This document shows, in pieces, positions 7,464-14,739 of a DNA stretch of 20,138 bases. The stretch lies in the NCBI GenBank assembly GCA_003164275.1, contig PLSY01000042.1, positions 511 through 20,648 of the forward strand, read 5' to 3'. A program made the translations under genes and the position numbers. Each line of letters opens with the position of its first letter. Positions within the stretch are counted from its first letter, which is position 1. The notes below the pieces were generated by a model that had not been told where the DNA came from, searched no databases, and was given only the letters and a program-made list of their open reading frames with translations. This DNA is from Acidimicrobiaceae bacterium (lineage in GTDB: Bacteria; Actinomycetota; Acidimicrobiia; Acidimicrobiales; RAAP-2).

Positions 7464-7505
7464 ACCGAGGTGCGCTGCCTCTTGACCATGGCAGCGCACC
7501 TCGGT
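7464..7505. terminator. Long perfect hairpin between convergent genes
   Basis: ACCGAGGTGCGCTGCC (7464-7479) pairs perfectly with 7490-7505, giving 16 base pairs and a 10-base loop. It lies between two genes that end toward each other and just beyond the stop codon of the minus-strand gene. No T-tract follows on either strand, so it would be an actinobacterial U-less terminator acting in both directions. Confidence 0.7.
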
Positions 7506-7508
7506 CTC

Positions 7509-7856
7509 CTACAGTGCGGCCGTGACGGCGATCCGGCGCGCGCCTCGCGTGTGCTGCGGCCCGGGGGTGGGCTTCCACAGGGACTTCCCGGTGGCCGGGT
7601 CGTACGTTTCCGCGCGTGCACCGACCCGCTCGGCCTCTGCCTCGGTGACGAGCTGCGGAGTGGGAGCGAAGAGAACCGCACGTCGGTGCCCCAGTATGTG
7701 GTGCCAGAATTCGGCTTCCTGCTGAGCGGTGGCCTGGGTGTCCAACTCCCCCCGCTGCAGGGAGCGGTGGTGACGGACGGACCCGATGAGGACCGGCCCG
7801 GCGGCGATGAACACCGTCAGTGCCATGATGGGGATGGTGATGTAGAGAGCGATCAT
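7509..7856 (-). CDS. Small membrane-anchored protein, function unknown
   Basis: The protein has 115 aa. It starts at ATG 7856 with an immediate hydrophobic segment (about residues 2-27, MIALYITIPIMALTVFIAAG), followed by a basic stretch (RHHRSLQRG) and a hydrophilic domain. The domain contains QQEAEFWHHILGHRRAVLF, a patch of His and aromatic residues, then an Ala/Glu-rich helix and a Gly/Pro/Lys tail. I do not recognise the family. It is probably a type of single-pass protein with its C-terminus in the cytoplasm, given the basic residues after the helix. No upstream in-frame start is available, because a TAG interrupts the frame. No ribosome binding site is close to the ATG, although a strong AAAGGAGG lies 36 bases upstream. 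Coding status rests on composition and on the hairpin that follows its stop. Confidence 0.6.
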   Translation of the reverse strand: MIALYITIPIMALTVFIAAGPVLIGSVRHHRSLQRGELDTQATAQQEAEFWHHILGHRRAVLFAPTPQLVTEAEAERVGARAETYDPATGKSLWKPTPGPQHTRGARRIAVTAAL

Positions 7857-7892
7857 GCTCGTTCGGCAGACCTTGTCGGGTGTGGCCTACCG

Positions 7893-7900
7893 CCTCCTTT
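7893..7900 (-). promoter_or_regulatory. Strong Shine-Dalgarno sequence without a nearby start
   Basis: On the minus strand AAAGGAGG is an almost ideal ribosome binding site but ends 36 bases before the ATG at 7856. No ATG, GTG or TTG of a sensible frame lies 4-12 bases downstream. It may be chance, or part of the leader's structure. Confidence 0.3.
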
Positions 7901-8041
7901 CACTCTCTATTCTCGAGACGGGACTGGCAGTTCCCTCTGAGACGCCGTAATGCCGGCTGAGAAACCGATGAAGGTGGGATGAAGGCCTGCGCGCTCGACC
8001 GTACACATGTGGTCGACAGCCCGCCACGAGATCCCGTGCCG

Positions 8042-8285
8042 GCGGCCTGCTGCGGATTGCGCTCACGACTTGCCCAGTTCGCGAAGCTGGCCGGGACCAT
8101 CCGTCACTACCGCGACGACGCTCGAATGGAAGCTGACCGATGGGATCTCGGAGTCGGACAACGCCGCCATCGGCAGAATCCGATCTGCGGCTCGGGACCT
8201 CCACGATCCCGAGAGCTTCATCACCATGATCATGCTCAAGCGAGCAGGCATCGCCCCTCACCTGCCGTGGGCGGCGGGATCATGA
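8042..8285 (+). pseudogene. C-terminal remnant of an ISL3-like transposase, frame-shifted
   Basis: One frame reads CCGLRSRLAQFAKLAGTIRHYRDD and breaks near 8110-8120. A second frame then reads DGISESDNAAIGRIRSAARDL and HDPESFITMIMLKRAGIAPHLP, ending at TGA 8283-8285. Joined, these match in order the C-terminal end of ISL3-family (IS204/IS1001/IS1096/IS1165) transposases. There a 'SRLP.F.KL..TI..HR..I' segment precedes 'G.SN.R.E..N..IR...R.A.GFHS...LI...ML'. Several key positions have drifted (SESDNAA in place of the usual SN..VEA.N), and the DDE core is absent. No terminal inverted repeats or N-terminal part are visible. It is therefore an old relic. The family match is from memory and needs a search. 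Confidence 0.55.
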
Positions 8286-8489
8286 CCCACGACAGCAGCA
8301 GAAGACCCGACTTTTGGGGCAGAAGCACATCCGGAATCGATCTGGGTCCGAACAGACGATGTGACCCGAGTCCTTATTGGAGATTTACAAATCGTTTGGG
8401 ATTGGGTACCGGGGCAGGGACAAACGGTGGCGGAATGCCACTCAAGGGGGGGGTCACCACATTGTGATCCCATTAGGAAAGGTGCATCC

Positions 8490-10838
8490 ATGAATCCAGA
8501 AACTCATTCGCCGCGGCGACGCGGCCGAATGGTGGTGGTGTTGCTTGCGTCACTTGTCGCCGTCCTGTTTGGGGTTACCGCCTCGAGCCTGGCTACCGCG
8601 GCCACGCCCAGCAGCACACACGCCGTGCAGGTGCCACCCCCCAACGGAGACTTCGGGACGACCATCGATCCCTTGCAGTACAACTGCGGGAACGACGCAC
8701 CTACCTGTGGACAGGTCGGGGAGTCGAACGGCTACTTCAACGGGACCAACGTCGACCTCCTCTATAGCGAGGACTACTACTGCGACCCGGCGGTAACACC
8801 CGCGGCTACAGCCAGCGGCTGTGAGGCAGGGGCTGGTCCGTCCTCCCCAAATCCCACGGGGACGTCAGCCAACGGCACCATCTTGGGAAACACCAAGCAC
8901 AGTGACACGCTGTACATTCCAGTTCCGCTGTTTGCCAACCCGCCAGCAACACAGTGCACGGCGACGGCAACCTGCATCGACCATCCCTCGACCATCAGTC
9001 TGTCGAGGATCGCCGGCGCCCTTCCCGGGAACCCGTCCCCGGCGAGTGTGGCCAATGTGCCGATCCCGGCGCACGACCACGTCGTTGGCACGCGGAACAA
9101 CGGGCTACCCGAGTGGTGGAACGTCGAAGTCGTGGCAACCACCAGCCCGGCGACCTTCGCCACCCTGACAAGTCAATCCGCGATCGCCTCGGCAGTCACC
9201 GCAGGGACCGCCATCGCGGCTCCGACCAATGCCTACCTCTTCTTCCAGGTGTTGCCCGGAACGCTGTCAGCGTCCATGGCCGCTGACCTCACGGCCACGG
9301 CTCCCCCCGGAGCAGCACTGCCTGCCGCACCGGCCTCACCACCGGCCAGCCAGGCCGAGTCGGGTGCCACCTTCAACAACTTGATGAACGACTGTGGCGC
9401 GACCGCGCCAAACTGCCAGAACCTCGGCATCAGCCGGGACTGGATCCAGGGCCAGGATGTAGAGGCGCTCTATAGCGAGCAGTACTTCTGCGGGACCACC
9501 TCGGTGACAGTCCACTCGAGCAGCGGGTGTGAGGCCGGGGCCGACCCGACGTCGGTTCCGCCGAACGTCGGAGACACCACGATCCCGACGCCTGGGAACT
9601 CCTACCCAGCGCCGGCCAACGGCACGATCGACCCGCTGTACATACCGGTACCGTTGTATACGACACCGGCGGTGGCTTACAACCAGTGTTCAAGCGCCAT
9701 CACCTGCATCGATCATCCGGACACCATCGACTTGTCGCTGTTGGCCTCGACGCTCGGGGTCCCGGCTGCATCGCTCGACAATGTCCCGTTGCCCGGGCAC
9801 GACCACCTATTGACCACCCGCAACGGTGATCAGCCAGAGTGGTGGAACGTGATCGTCATCCCTGTGACTACACCGCAGGGCCTGGCCACGGTCGAGGCAG
9901 ACAAGAACTACACGGCAGTTCGTGCCCTCGAGGGACAACCCGGAACTGGCATTGGCATCCCTGCCTCTGGCAGTAGCGCGGCGGTCACCGAGGTCCCGAC
10001 CAACGCCTATCTTTGGTTCCAGACCCTCTCAGGAGCTAGTGCGGCAACGCCTGGACCCACCCAGACGAGCTGCATGTCGAAGCTTCCTGCCGGTTCAGTT
10101 GTCGGCAGCGCCGCCCTGGACGACGGCACCGGCTACTACGAGACGGATGCAGCCGGTGATGTGGCTGCCTTCGGTGGAGCCACCTGCTACGGAGACATGA
10201 CCGGCAAGGCCCTCAACAAGCCGATCGTCGGTATGGCCGTCGACCGGAACACCGGAGGGTATTGGCTGGTGGCCTCTGATGGGGGAGTCTTCTCCTTCAA
10301 CGCCACCTTCTACGGATCCGCCGGTGCCATCGCCTTGAACAAGCCGGTGGTCGGGATCACGCCAACGCTGAACGGGACTGGGTACTACCTGGTCGCCTCG
10401 GACGGCGGCGTCTTTTCCTATGGGGGCTCGACCTTCCAGGGCTCGACGGGCAACATCAGCCTCAACAAGCCAGTGGTTGGTATGGGACTCGACCGGGCGA
10501 CCGGTGGCTACTGGCTGGCGGCCTCGGACGGTGGGGTGTTCTCCTACAACGCCAACTTCTACGGGTCGACCGGCAATATCACGCTGAACAAGCCGGTAGT
10601 CGGTATCGCTCCGATCTCGGACGGCACCGGGTATCGATTGGTGGCGTCAGACGGGGGAGTGTTCTCCTATAACGCCCCGTTCTATGGGTCAACCGGCAAT
10701 ATCAAGTTGAACAAGCCGGTGATCGCCGGCCTCAACAACAACTCCTATGACGGCTACTGGTTGGTCGCTTCTGACGGTGGCGTATTCACCTTCAGTCCCG
10801 GCGGCGAGAACATGCCGTTCTTTGGATCGGCCGCCTAG
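8490..10838 (+). CDS. Secreted protein: two six-cysteine HDH modules plus propeller-like repeats
   Basis: The protein has 782 aa from ATG at 8490 (AAAGG 7 bases upstream). A signal peptide (about 1-38) with RRRGR and a hydrophobic core ends near ATAA. Two homologous modules follow (about 54-259 and 293-515). Each has six cysteines in the same order, with LYSE.Y.C, GCEAG, LYIPVPL, CIDHP.TI.LS, HDH and PEWWNV. From about residue 546 to the end there are six repeats of about 42 aa (GYWLVASDGGVFSF, FYGSTGNI, LNKPVVG), a type abundant in Acidimicrobiia and probably folding as a beta-propeller. No sortase motif or C-terminal membrane anchor is visible, so it is likely released or bound through the repeats. 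The module's function is unknown; the conserved HDH could bind metal. A hairpin follows the gene. Confidence 0.88.
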   Translation: MNPETHSPRRRGRMVVVLLASLVAVLFGVTASSLATAATPSSTHAVQVPPPNGDFGTTIDPLQYNCGNDAPTCGQVGESNGYFNGTNVDLLYSEDYYCDPAVTPAATASGCEAGAGPSSPNPTGTSANGTILGNTKHSDTLYIPVPLFANPPATQCTATATCIDHPSTISLSRIAGALPGNPSPASVANVPIPAHDHVVGTRNNGLPEWWNVEVVATTSPATFATLTSQSAIASAVTAGTAIAAPTNAYLFFQVLPGTLSASMAADLTATAPPGAALPAAPASPPASQAESGATFNNLMNDCGATAPNCQNLGISRDWIQGQDVEALYSEQYFCGTTSVTVHSSSGCEAGADPTSVPPNVGDTTIPTPGNSYPAPANGTIDPLYIPVPLYTTPAVAYNQCSSAITCIDHPDTIDLSLLASTLGVPAASLDNVPLPGHDHLLTTRNGDQPEWWNVIVIPVTTPQGLATVEADKNYTAVRALEGQPGTGIGIPASGSSAAVTEVPTNAYLWFQTLSGASAATPGPTQTSCMSKLPAGSVVGSAALDDGTGYYETDAAGDVAAFGGATCYGDMTGKALNKPIVGMAVDRNTGGYWLVASDGGVFSFNATFYGSAGAIALNKPVVGITPTLNGTGYYLVASDGGVFSYGGSTFQGSTGNISLNKPVVGMGLDRATGGYWLAASDGGVFSYNANFYGSTGNITLNKPVVGIAPISDGTGYRLVASDGGVFSYNAPFYGSTGNIKLNKPVIAGLNNNSYDGYWLVASDGGVFTFSPGGENMPFFGSAA
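8651..9266 (+). repeat. First copy of duplicated six-cysteine module
   Basis: It encodes the first module of the secreted protein. Landmarks in order are NCGNDAPTC, LLYSEDYYC, GCEAG, LYIPVPLF, QC and CIDHPSTISLS, then PIPAHDHVVGTRN, PEWWNVEVV and PTNAYLFFQ. Each landmark has a counterpart in the second copy. Confidence 0.8.
9367..10035 (+). repeat. Second copy of duplicated six-cysteine module
   Basis: It encodes the second module, with DCGATAPNC, ALYSEQYFC, GCEAG, LYIPVPLY, QC and CIDHPDTIDLS, then PLPGHDHLLTTRN, PEWWNVIVI and PTNAYLWFQ. The copies are clearly related but diverged, so the duplication is old. Confidence 0.8.
10126..10838 (+). repeat. Six tandem propeller-like repeats (protein level)
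   Basis: Six units of about 42 residues begin at GYYETDAAGD, GYWLVASDGG, GYYLVASDGG, GYWLAASDGG, GYRLVASDGG and GYWLVASDGG. The first is the most diverged and the last is cut short after FFGSAA. At DNA level the units are similar but not identical. Confidence 0.85.
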
Positions 10839-10871
10839 TCAACTGAATGGGCGCACCATTGGACTGACGCT

Positions 10872-10907
10872 CACGGGGAAGGGGTTCGAAAGGATCCCTT
10901 CCCCGTG
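10872..10907 (+). terminator. Hairpin terminator candidate after the secreted protein gene
   Basis: Bases 10872-10883 (CACGGGGAAGGG) and 10896-10907 form a perfect 12-base-pair stem with a 12-base loop, 33 bases after the stop codon. No T-tract follows. It lies 55 bases before the next start codon, so it could also act as an attenuator for that gene. Confidence 0.65.
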
Positions 10908-10962
10908 GCGCGAGTCCACAGCCTCACCCGTACAGCGAAGACAACCACGGAATGGAGCAGGC

Positions 10963-12159
10963 ATGGCCATCAAGTCGGCCGATCAGCGGTTCTCTGCGAG
11001 CAACTCCGAGATGATCGTCGGGTCCAACACCACTATTGGACATTCCATAGTGACCCGACGCCGGCTTCGCTACACCATGGCCTTTTTTTGGTTGCTCGAT
11101 GGGGCCTTGCAGCTTCAGTCGTACATGTTCACCAAGGGTTTCGCTCGCGACATCATCGCTCCTGTCGGTAGCGGCCAGCCTTTCTTCATCGCCGATCCTG
11201 TGCATTGGAATGCCCAGTTGATCGCTCATGACCCAGTGCCGTTCAACTGCTTGTTCGCCGGAGTGCAACTGGCCCTGGGACTCGGACTCCTCTTTGGCCG
11301 GACAGCCAAGGTGGCCATCGGCGGATCCGTGCTCTGGGCCATTGGCGTTTGGTGTCTCGGAGAAGGTCTCGGCGGCATCGCCGGTGGGCATACGACGGCA
11401 CTGTTGGGGGCACCTGGAGCCGCTGCTCTCTATGTGGTCCTGTCCTTTGCCGCGTGGCCGGGCAGAGGGGGTACGTCCGACGACCGGCTCTCGAACAATC
11501 CTGCGTCTTGGACGGTCTACGCATGGTCCGGTTTGTGGGTTGGATTCGCATTCTTGAGCGTGTTGCCGGCGAATATTTCTTCCAAAGACATCGGCGACCA
11601 ACTGAGTGCCAGCGCGTCCACGTCGCCGTTCTGGCTGGCGACCTTCGACAGGACCTTGGCGGGGAGCGTCCGCTCAATGGGGCCGGGAGCCAGTGTCCTA
11701 TGGGTGATGCTGGAACTCGCCATTGGTCTCCTCGTCCTCCGCAATGGCGCTTCGCGGACCTGGGCAGTTTGGACCGGTTTCGCTGTCACCTTCCTGTTCT
11801 GGGCGGCTGGGCAATCCTTTGGGGAACTGTTCAGTGGCAAGGCAACTGATCCGAGCACCGGCCCGCTTCTCATGGTGCTCGGACTGGTCGTTCTCTCTGC
11901 GCCTGATCTAAAGCCGGTGATGACCCTCAAGGTTCGCCACTTCGTTGCCGGCTTGGGTCCGGGACGCCCACGTGCGTTGGCTGCTCAAAGAGGCCCGCTC
12001 GGTGCAATATTGGCCACCCTGGCTGCAATCGTCGCCGTTGTACCTATTCTTGTGATGTCGGTCAAAGAGCCCGGGTGGAGGCGTCACGGTGGCGTCCTGA
12101 TGGGCGTTCAATCGCCGGCCCGCAGCACTGGAGCCTCGGCCTCTGACGGCATCTCCTAG
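10963..12159 (+). CDS. Multi-pass membrane protein, paralogue of the SCO-fusion membrane domain
   Basis: The protein has 398 aa from ATG at 10963, with GGAG 5 bases upstream. It is a polytopic protein with eight to ten helices. Residues 43-55 (WLLDGALQLQSYM) and 130-139 (WCLGEGLGGI), then LGAPGAAALY, align with residues 85-97 and 174-183 of the fusion at 3678-5513. The spacing is nearly equal (88 versus 90 residues between the conserved Asp and Glu). The second half repeats the pattern more weakly (AAGQSFGELFSGKATDP, then GPLL), suggesting an internal duplication. Unlike the fusion it has no SCO domain, ending in a helix and a short Ser/Ala-rich tail. I know no family name. The link with SCO suggests a role in copper handling or oxidase assembly, but this copy sits beside a secreted protein gene, so that is only a lead. 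Confidence 0.82.
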   Translation: MAIKSADQRFSASNSEMIVGSNTTIGHSIVTRRRLRYTMAFFWLLDGALQLQSYMFTKGFARDIIAPVGSGQPFFIADPVHWNAQLIAHDPVPFNCLFAGVQLALGLGLLFGRTAKVAIGGSVLWAIGVWCLGEGLGGIAGGHTTALLGAPGAAALYVVLSFAAWPGRGGTSDDRLSNNPASWTVYAWSGLWVGFAFLSVLPANISSKDIGDQLSASASTSPFWLATFDRTLAGSVRSMGPGASVLWVMLELAIGLLVLRNGASRTWAVWTGFAVTFLFWAAGQSFGELFSGKATDPSTGPLLMVLGLVVLSAPDLKPVMTLKVRHFVAGLGPGRPRALAAQRGPLGAILATLAAIVAVVPILVMSVKEPGWRRHGGVLMGVQSPARSTGASASDGIS

Positions 12160-12169
12160 CGCAACATCT

Positions 12170-12219
12170 GCCCAACTGGGACCCGCATGCAGCGGACGTA
12201 GTCCGGCTACCAGTTGGGC
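12170..12219. terminator. Branched hairpin between convergent genes
   Basis: GCCCAACTGG (12170-12179) and CCAGTTGGGC (12210-12219) form a perfect 10-base-pair stem. The 30-base loop holds a smaller hairpin, CGGAC-gta-GTCCG (12193-12205). It spans the 47-base gap between two convergent genes and runs into the last codons of the minus-strand gene. It probably terminates transcription in both directions. Confidence 0.6.
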
Positions 12220-13121
12220 TTGTCCGAAGTCGTGCGACGCTCAGGGGCTGTCTCTGCCTCGATGGTCTGCACGAATTCGTATCCCGTCACGATCGGCGAA
12301 CGCGCGACAAGGAAGACCCCGGCGACGACCAGGGCGAGTCCGAACATCTCGAAGGCCAGGTAGGGCAACGACAATCGGAAGGAGTCAGAGAAGAGTGCTG
12401 CCCCGATGGCAATTCCGGTCAAGGGTTCCGCCGCCGTGAGCGAGGGAAGTGAGGCCTGGATCGGCGCAGCGGCGAATGCACTCTGGTTCAACCACAGTCC
12501 AGCGAGACCGACGATGACCAGCGCATACGGCATCCAGTCCGCGAACAGAGCAGAGATGCCGTGCGAGGATAGGAACAGTGCTCTCTGGGTCATGGCGTCC
12601 TGTAGGCCATACAAGACGCCCGCTGCGGCGCCAAGAAGGGTGGCCTCTTCACCAAGGCTCGTGTGCTTCCCGACGAGAACGAGGATCACAACCACCCCAG
12701 TCACTGCCAGACCGGTGATGAGCCAACCGTTCGAGGAAACTTCGTCGCCGTTCAGCGACCCGGACCCGGCGGAGAGCATGAAAGTGGTTAGCCCGACGAT
12801 GAGAAGGACGGCACCGCCGTAGTCGTGTGAACTGGGTCGCTGGTGGCTCCAAAGTGCGGCCATTGGCAACGCGAACAGCAGGCTCGTGGCCAGGAGCGGC
12901 TCTACGACCGTCAGACTGCCCTTGTCAAGGGCCAGGGCCTCGAACACCTGGCCTCCGGCCATGGCGACGATGCCCGCCAGCCACAGTGGCCGACGAACCA
13001 GTCCCCACAGCAGGCGGGGGGACAACCGGTCCTCTTCGGGCGCAGCCGAAGCTACGTGCTGCTGCGTGACGAGTCCAAGGCCGAAGAAAAACGCCGAGGT
13101 GAGTCCAATGACTATGACCAT
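12207..13121 (-). CDS. DMT-superfamily (EamA/NIPA-like) membrane transporter
   Basis: The protein has 304 aa with about nine to ten membrane helices in two related halves, typical of the drug/metabolite transporter superfamily. Recognisable parts are LVTQQHVASAAPEE after helix 1 and ALALDKGSLTVVEPLLATSL near residues 62-81. The second half echoes this in FAAAPIQASLPSLTAAEPLT. The pattern is common in actinobacterial proteins annotated only as DMT family transporters, and the substrate is not predictable; NIPA-type magnesium transport is one possibility. The C-terminal tail (about 280-304) is polar. The start is ATG at 13121, with no good ribosome binding site (AGGGAC 12 bases upstream), so it is not certain. 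It is convergent with the membrane protein gene before it and divergent from the alcohol dehydrogenase. Confidence 0.85.
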   Translation of the reverse strand: MVIVIGLTSAFFFGLGLVTQQHVASAAPEEDRLSPRLLWGLVRRPLWLAGIVAMAGGQVFEALALDKGSLTVVEPLLATSLLFALPMAALWSHQRPSSHDYGGAVLLIVGLTTFMLSAGSGSLNGDEVSSNGWLITGLAVTGVVVILVLVGKHTSLGEEATLLGAAAGVLYGLQDAMTQRALFLSSHGISALFADWMPYALVIVGLAGLWLNQSAFAAAPIQASLPSLTAAEPLTGIAIGAALFSDSFRLSLPYLAFEMFGLALVVAGVFLVARSPIVTGYEFVQTIEAETAPERRTTSDKPNW

Positions 13122-13539
13122 CTTGTCATCGACTGTCCCTTACCTCGCATTGCTGAGCTTCATGCGACCTGGCCAGCGGTGTTCGGGCCCAAACGATTGC
13201 CATGTGCTCCCCGGAGGTCGGTACTGACCGGTCGACCAATAGGCGAGTCGGACAAACACCACGGTGGGCGCTCAGCGAACCGAAAGACCCTTGAGGCCAA
13301 GCCCTTGTCGGTGCTGGGTCGTCGCTATGGGAAAGGGTACCCAGTTCTTCGACCTCACAGAACCGCAGACGATCTCCTCCTTGTTCGCCAGTGGGCGATC
13401 GCCATGGGAAGTAGGACTTGCTGGTGCGGCATTGACCGCAACGAGCGGCCCGGTCGCTCCTGGATGCGGGTTCATTGCGCGACCTTCGCCGAGCCGGGAC
13501 GCTAGAGCTGTCGAACCCGATCGTGCCTACCATTGGCCC
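13122..13539. other. Divergent intergenic region, no gene seen
   Basis: These 418 bases lie between divergently transcribed genes. Several frames are open on both strands, but none has a ribosome binding site or a protein I recognise. A palindromic GGTCGACC lies within 13231-13242. The alcohol dehydrogenase promoter lies at the right end. Confidence 0.5.
13528..13533 (+). promoter_or_regulatory. -10 box for a leaderless alcohol dehydrogenase transcript
   Basis: TACCAT (TAnnnT type) ends 6 bases before the ATG at 13540, placing the predicted transcription start at or next to the A of the start codon. No Shine-Dalgarno sequence precedes that ATG. No good -35 is visible. Confidence 0.4.
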
Positions 13540-14628
13540 ATGATCGATACGAAGGGAGCGGTGTGGGACGGTACTCGCCTCATCGTCACCGACGAGCTCC
13601 AAGTGCGCGGCCCGGGCGCTGGTGAAGCAACTGTCCGAGTGTTGGCATCCGGCATCTGCCACAGCGATCTCAATGTCATTGACGGTACGAGCCCAGTCGC
13701 TTCGCCTGTCGTCTTGGGGCACGAGGCCGCCGGCACGGTCGAACTGGTGGGTGAGGGCGTCACCAGCGTGGGCCCAGGGGACGCCGTCGTCATTGGATCG
13801 ACCATCCCTTGTGGAGATTGCACGGCGTGCCTCAGCGGTCGTGCGGGCGAGTGCCGGAACCCATTTGGGTCCGGACAGTCGCCATTCCGGTGGCTGGGCC
13901 AGCCGGTTCGGGCATTCGCCAATGTCTCTTCGTGGGCATCCATGATCACTGTGGCCGAGTCGCAGCTGGTGCCCGCTCCAGGCATTCCGCCAGAGGTGGC
14001 TGCCTTGGTTGGTTGCGCTGTCTCTACCGGCTTTGGTGTCGTTCGCAATGTGGCCCGCGTCAAGTCCGGTGATGTGGTTGTTGTCTTTGGGGTTGGAGGG
14101 ATCGGCGTCAATGTATTGCAGACGGCGCGACTCTGCGGTGCGTCGCTCATCATCGCCGTCGATATCGACAAGTCAAAAGAACCAGATGCCATTCGCTTCG
14201 GTGCAGACGTGTTCGTTGCCGTGGACTCGCGGGACTTGGCCGAGACAGTGGTTGACCTGATTCGAGACCGGACGAGTGCCGAAATTGATGTGGCTGTGGA
14301 ATGCAGCGGTAGCCCGACCGCCATCCGTAGTGCCATCCAGTGCACGGCAGCTGGTGGCTGCACCGCGCTTGTGGGCATTCCTCCGATCGGAGCAGTGGAG
14401 GCTTTCGATGTGAACAATCTCCTCCGCAACCGGACGATCGCCGGCAGCTTGAACGGCAAGGTGGACCTGCGGCGCGACTTTCCAGTAATCATCGCCCACA
14501 TCAAGAGCGGCACCCTGGACGTAGTGTCGCAGGTGTCGCAGGTATGGCCCCTGGCGGAGATCGACTGCGCCATCGATGCCGTTCGGGCTGGAACGGTGAT
14601 CCGTGCAGTGCTGGACCACACTGCCTGA
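13540..14628 (+). CDS. Zinc-dependent alcohol dehydrogenase (MDR family)
   Basis: The protein has 362 aa and is a medium-chain dehydrogenase/reductase oxidising an alcohol to an aldehyde or ketone with a nicotinamide cofactor. Catalytic zinc ligands Cys40 (SGICHSD), His61-Glu62 (LGHEAAG) and Cys159 (VGCAVSTGFG) are present. The structural zinc cysteines are Cys91, Cys94, Cys97 and Cys105 (CGDCTACLSGRAGEC). The Rossmann motif is VFGVGGIGVN, and Asp208 at the end of the second strand (AVDIDKSK) favours NAD over NADP. It resembles class III-like and NDMA-dependent alcohol dehydrogenases. The start ATG at 13540 is chosen because the family begins here; the open frame upstream has no similarity. 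It is the first gene of the plus-strand catabolic-looking run, so the substrate is probably an intermediate or side-chain alcohol, but that is inference. Confidence 0.92.
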   Translation: MIDTKGAVWDGTRLIVTDELQVRGPGAGEATVRVLASGICHSDLNVIDGTSPVASPVVLGHEAAGTVELVGEGVTSVGPGDAVVIGSTIPCGDCTACLSGRAGECRNPFGSGQSPFRWLGQPVRAFANVSSWASMITVAESQLVPAPGIPPEVAALVGCAVSTGFGVVRNVARVKSGDVVVVFGVGGIGVNVLQTARLCGASLIIAVDIDKSKEPDAIRFGADVFVAVDSRDLAETVVDLIRDRTSAEIDVAVECSGSPTAIRSAIQCTAAGGCTALVGIPPIGAVEAFDVNNLLRNRTIAGSLNGKVDLRRDFPVIIAHIKSGTLDVVSQVSQVWPLAEIDCAIDAVRAGTVIRAVLDHTA

Positions 14629-14739
14629 AAGCTACTTCGAAGGTATGACGATCTAGTCGCCGTCGAAGCCGATCCTGTGAGCGGTCGCCGCTGCGCCGCT
14701 ACGGTGGCGTAAACGGTTCAGGAAAGGGGGTAGGGAGCA

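Noticed and set aside
7887..8261. Minus-strand open frame opposite the transposase remnant
   Set aside because: No family resemblance and no suitable ribosome binding site; the plus-strand transposase motifs explain the region better.
13264..13539. N-terminal extension of the alcohol dehydrogenase
   Set aside because: The family starts at about MIDTKGAVWDG; the upstream 92 residues show no similarity and a -10 box lies right before the ATG at 13540.
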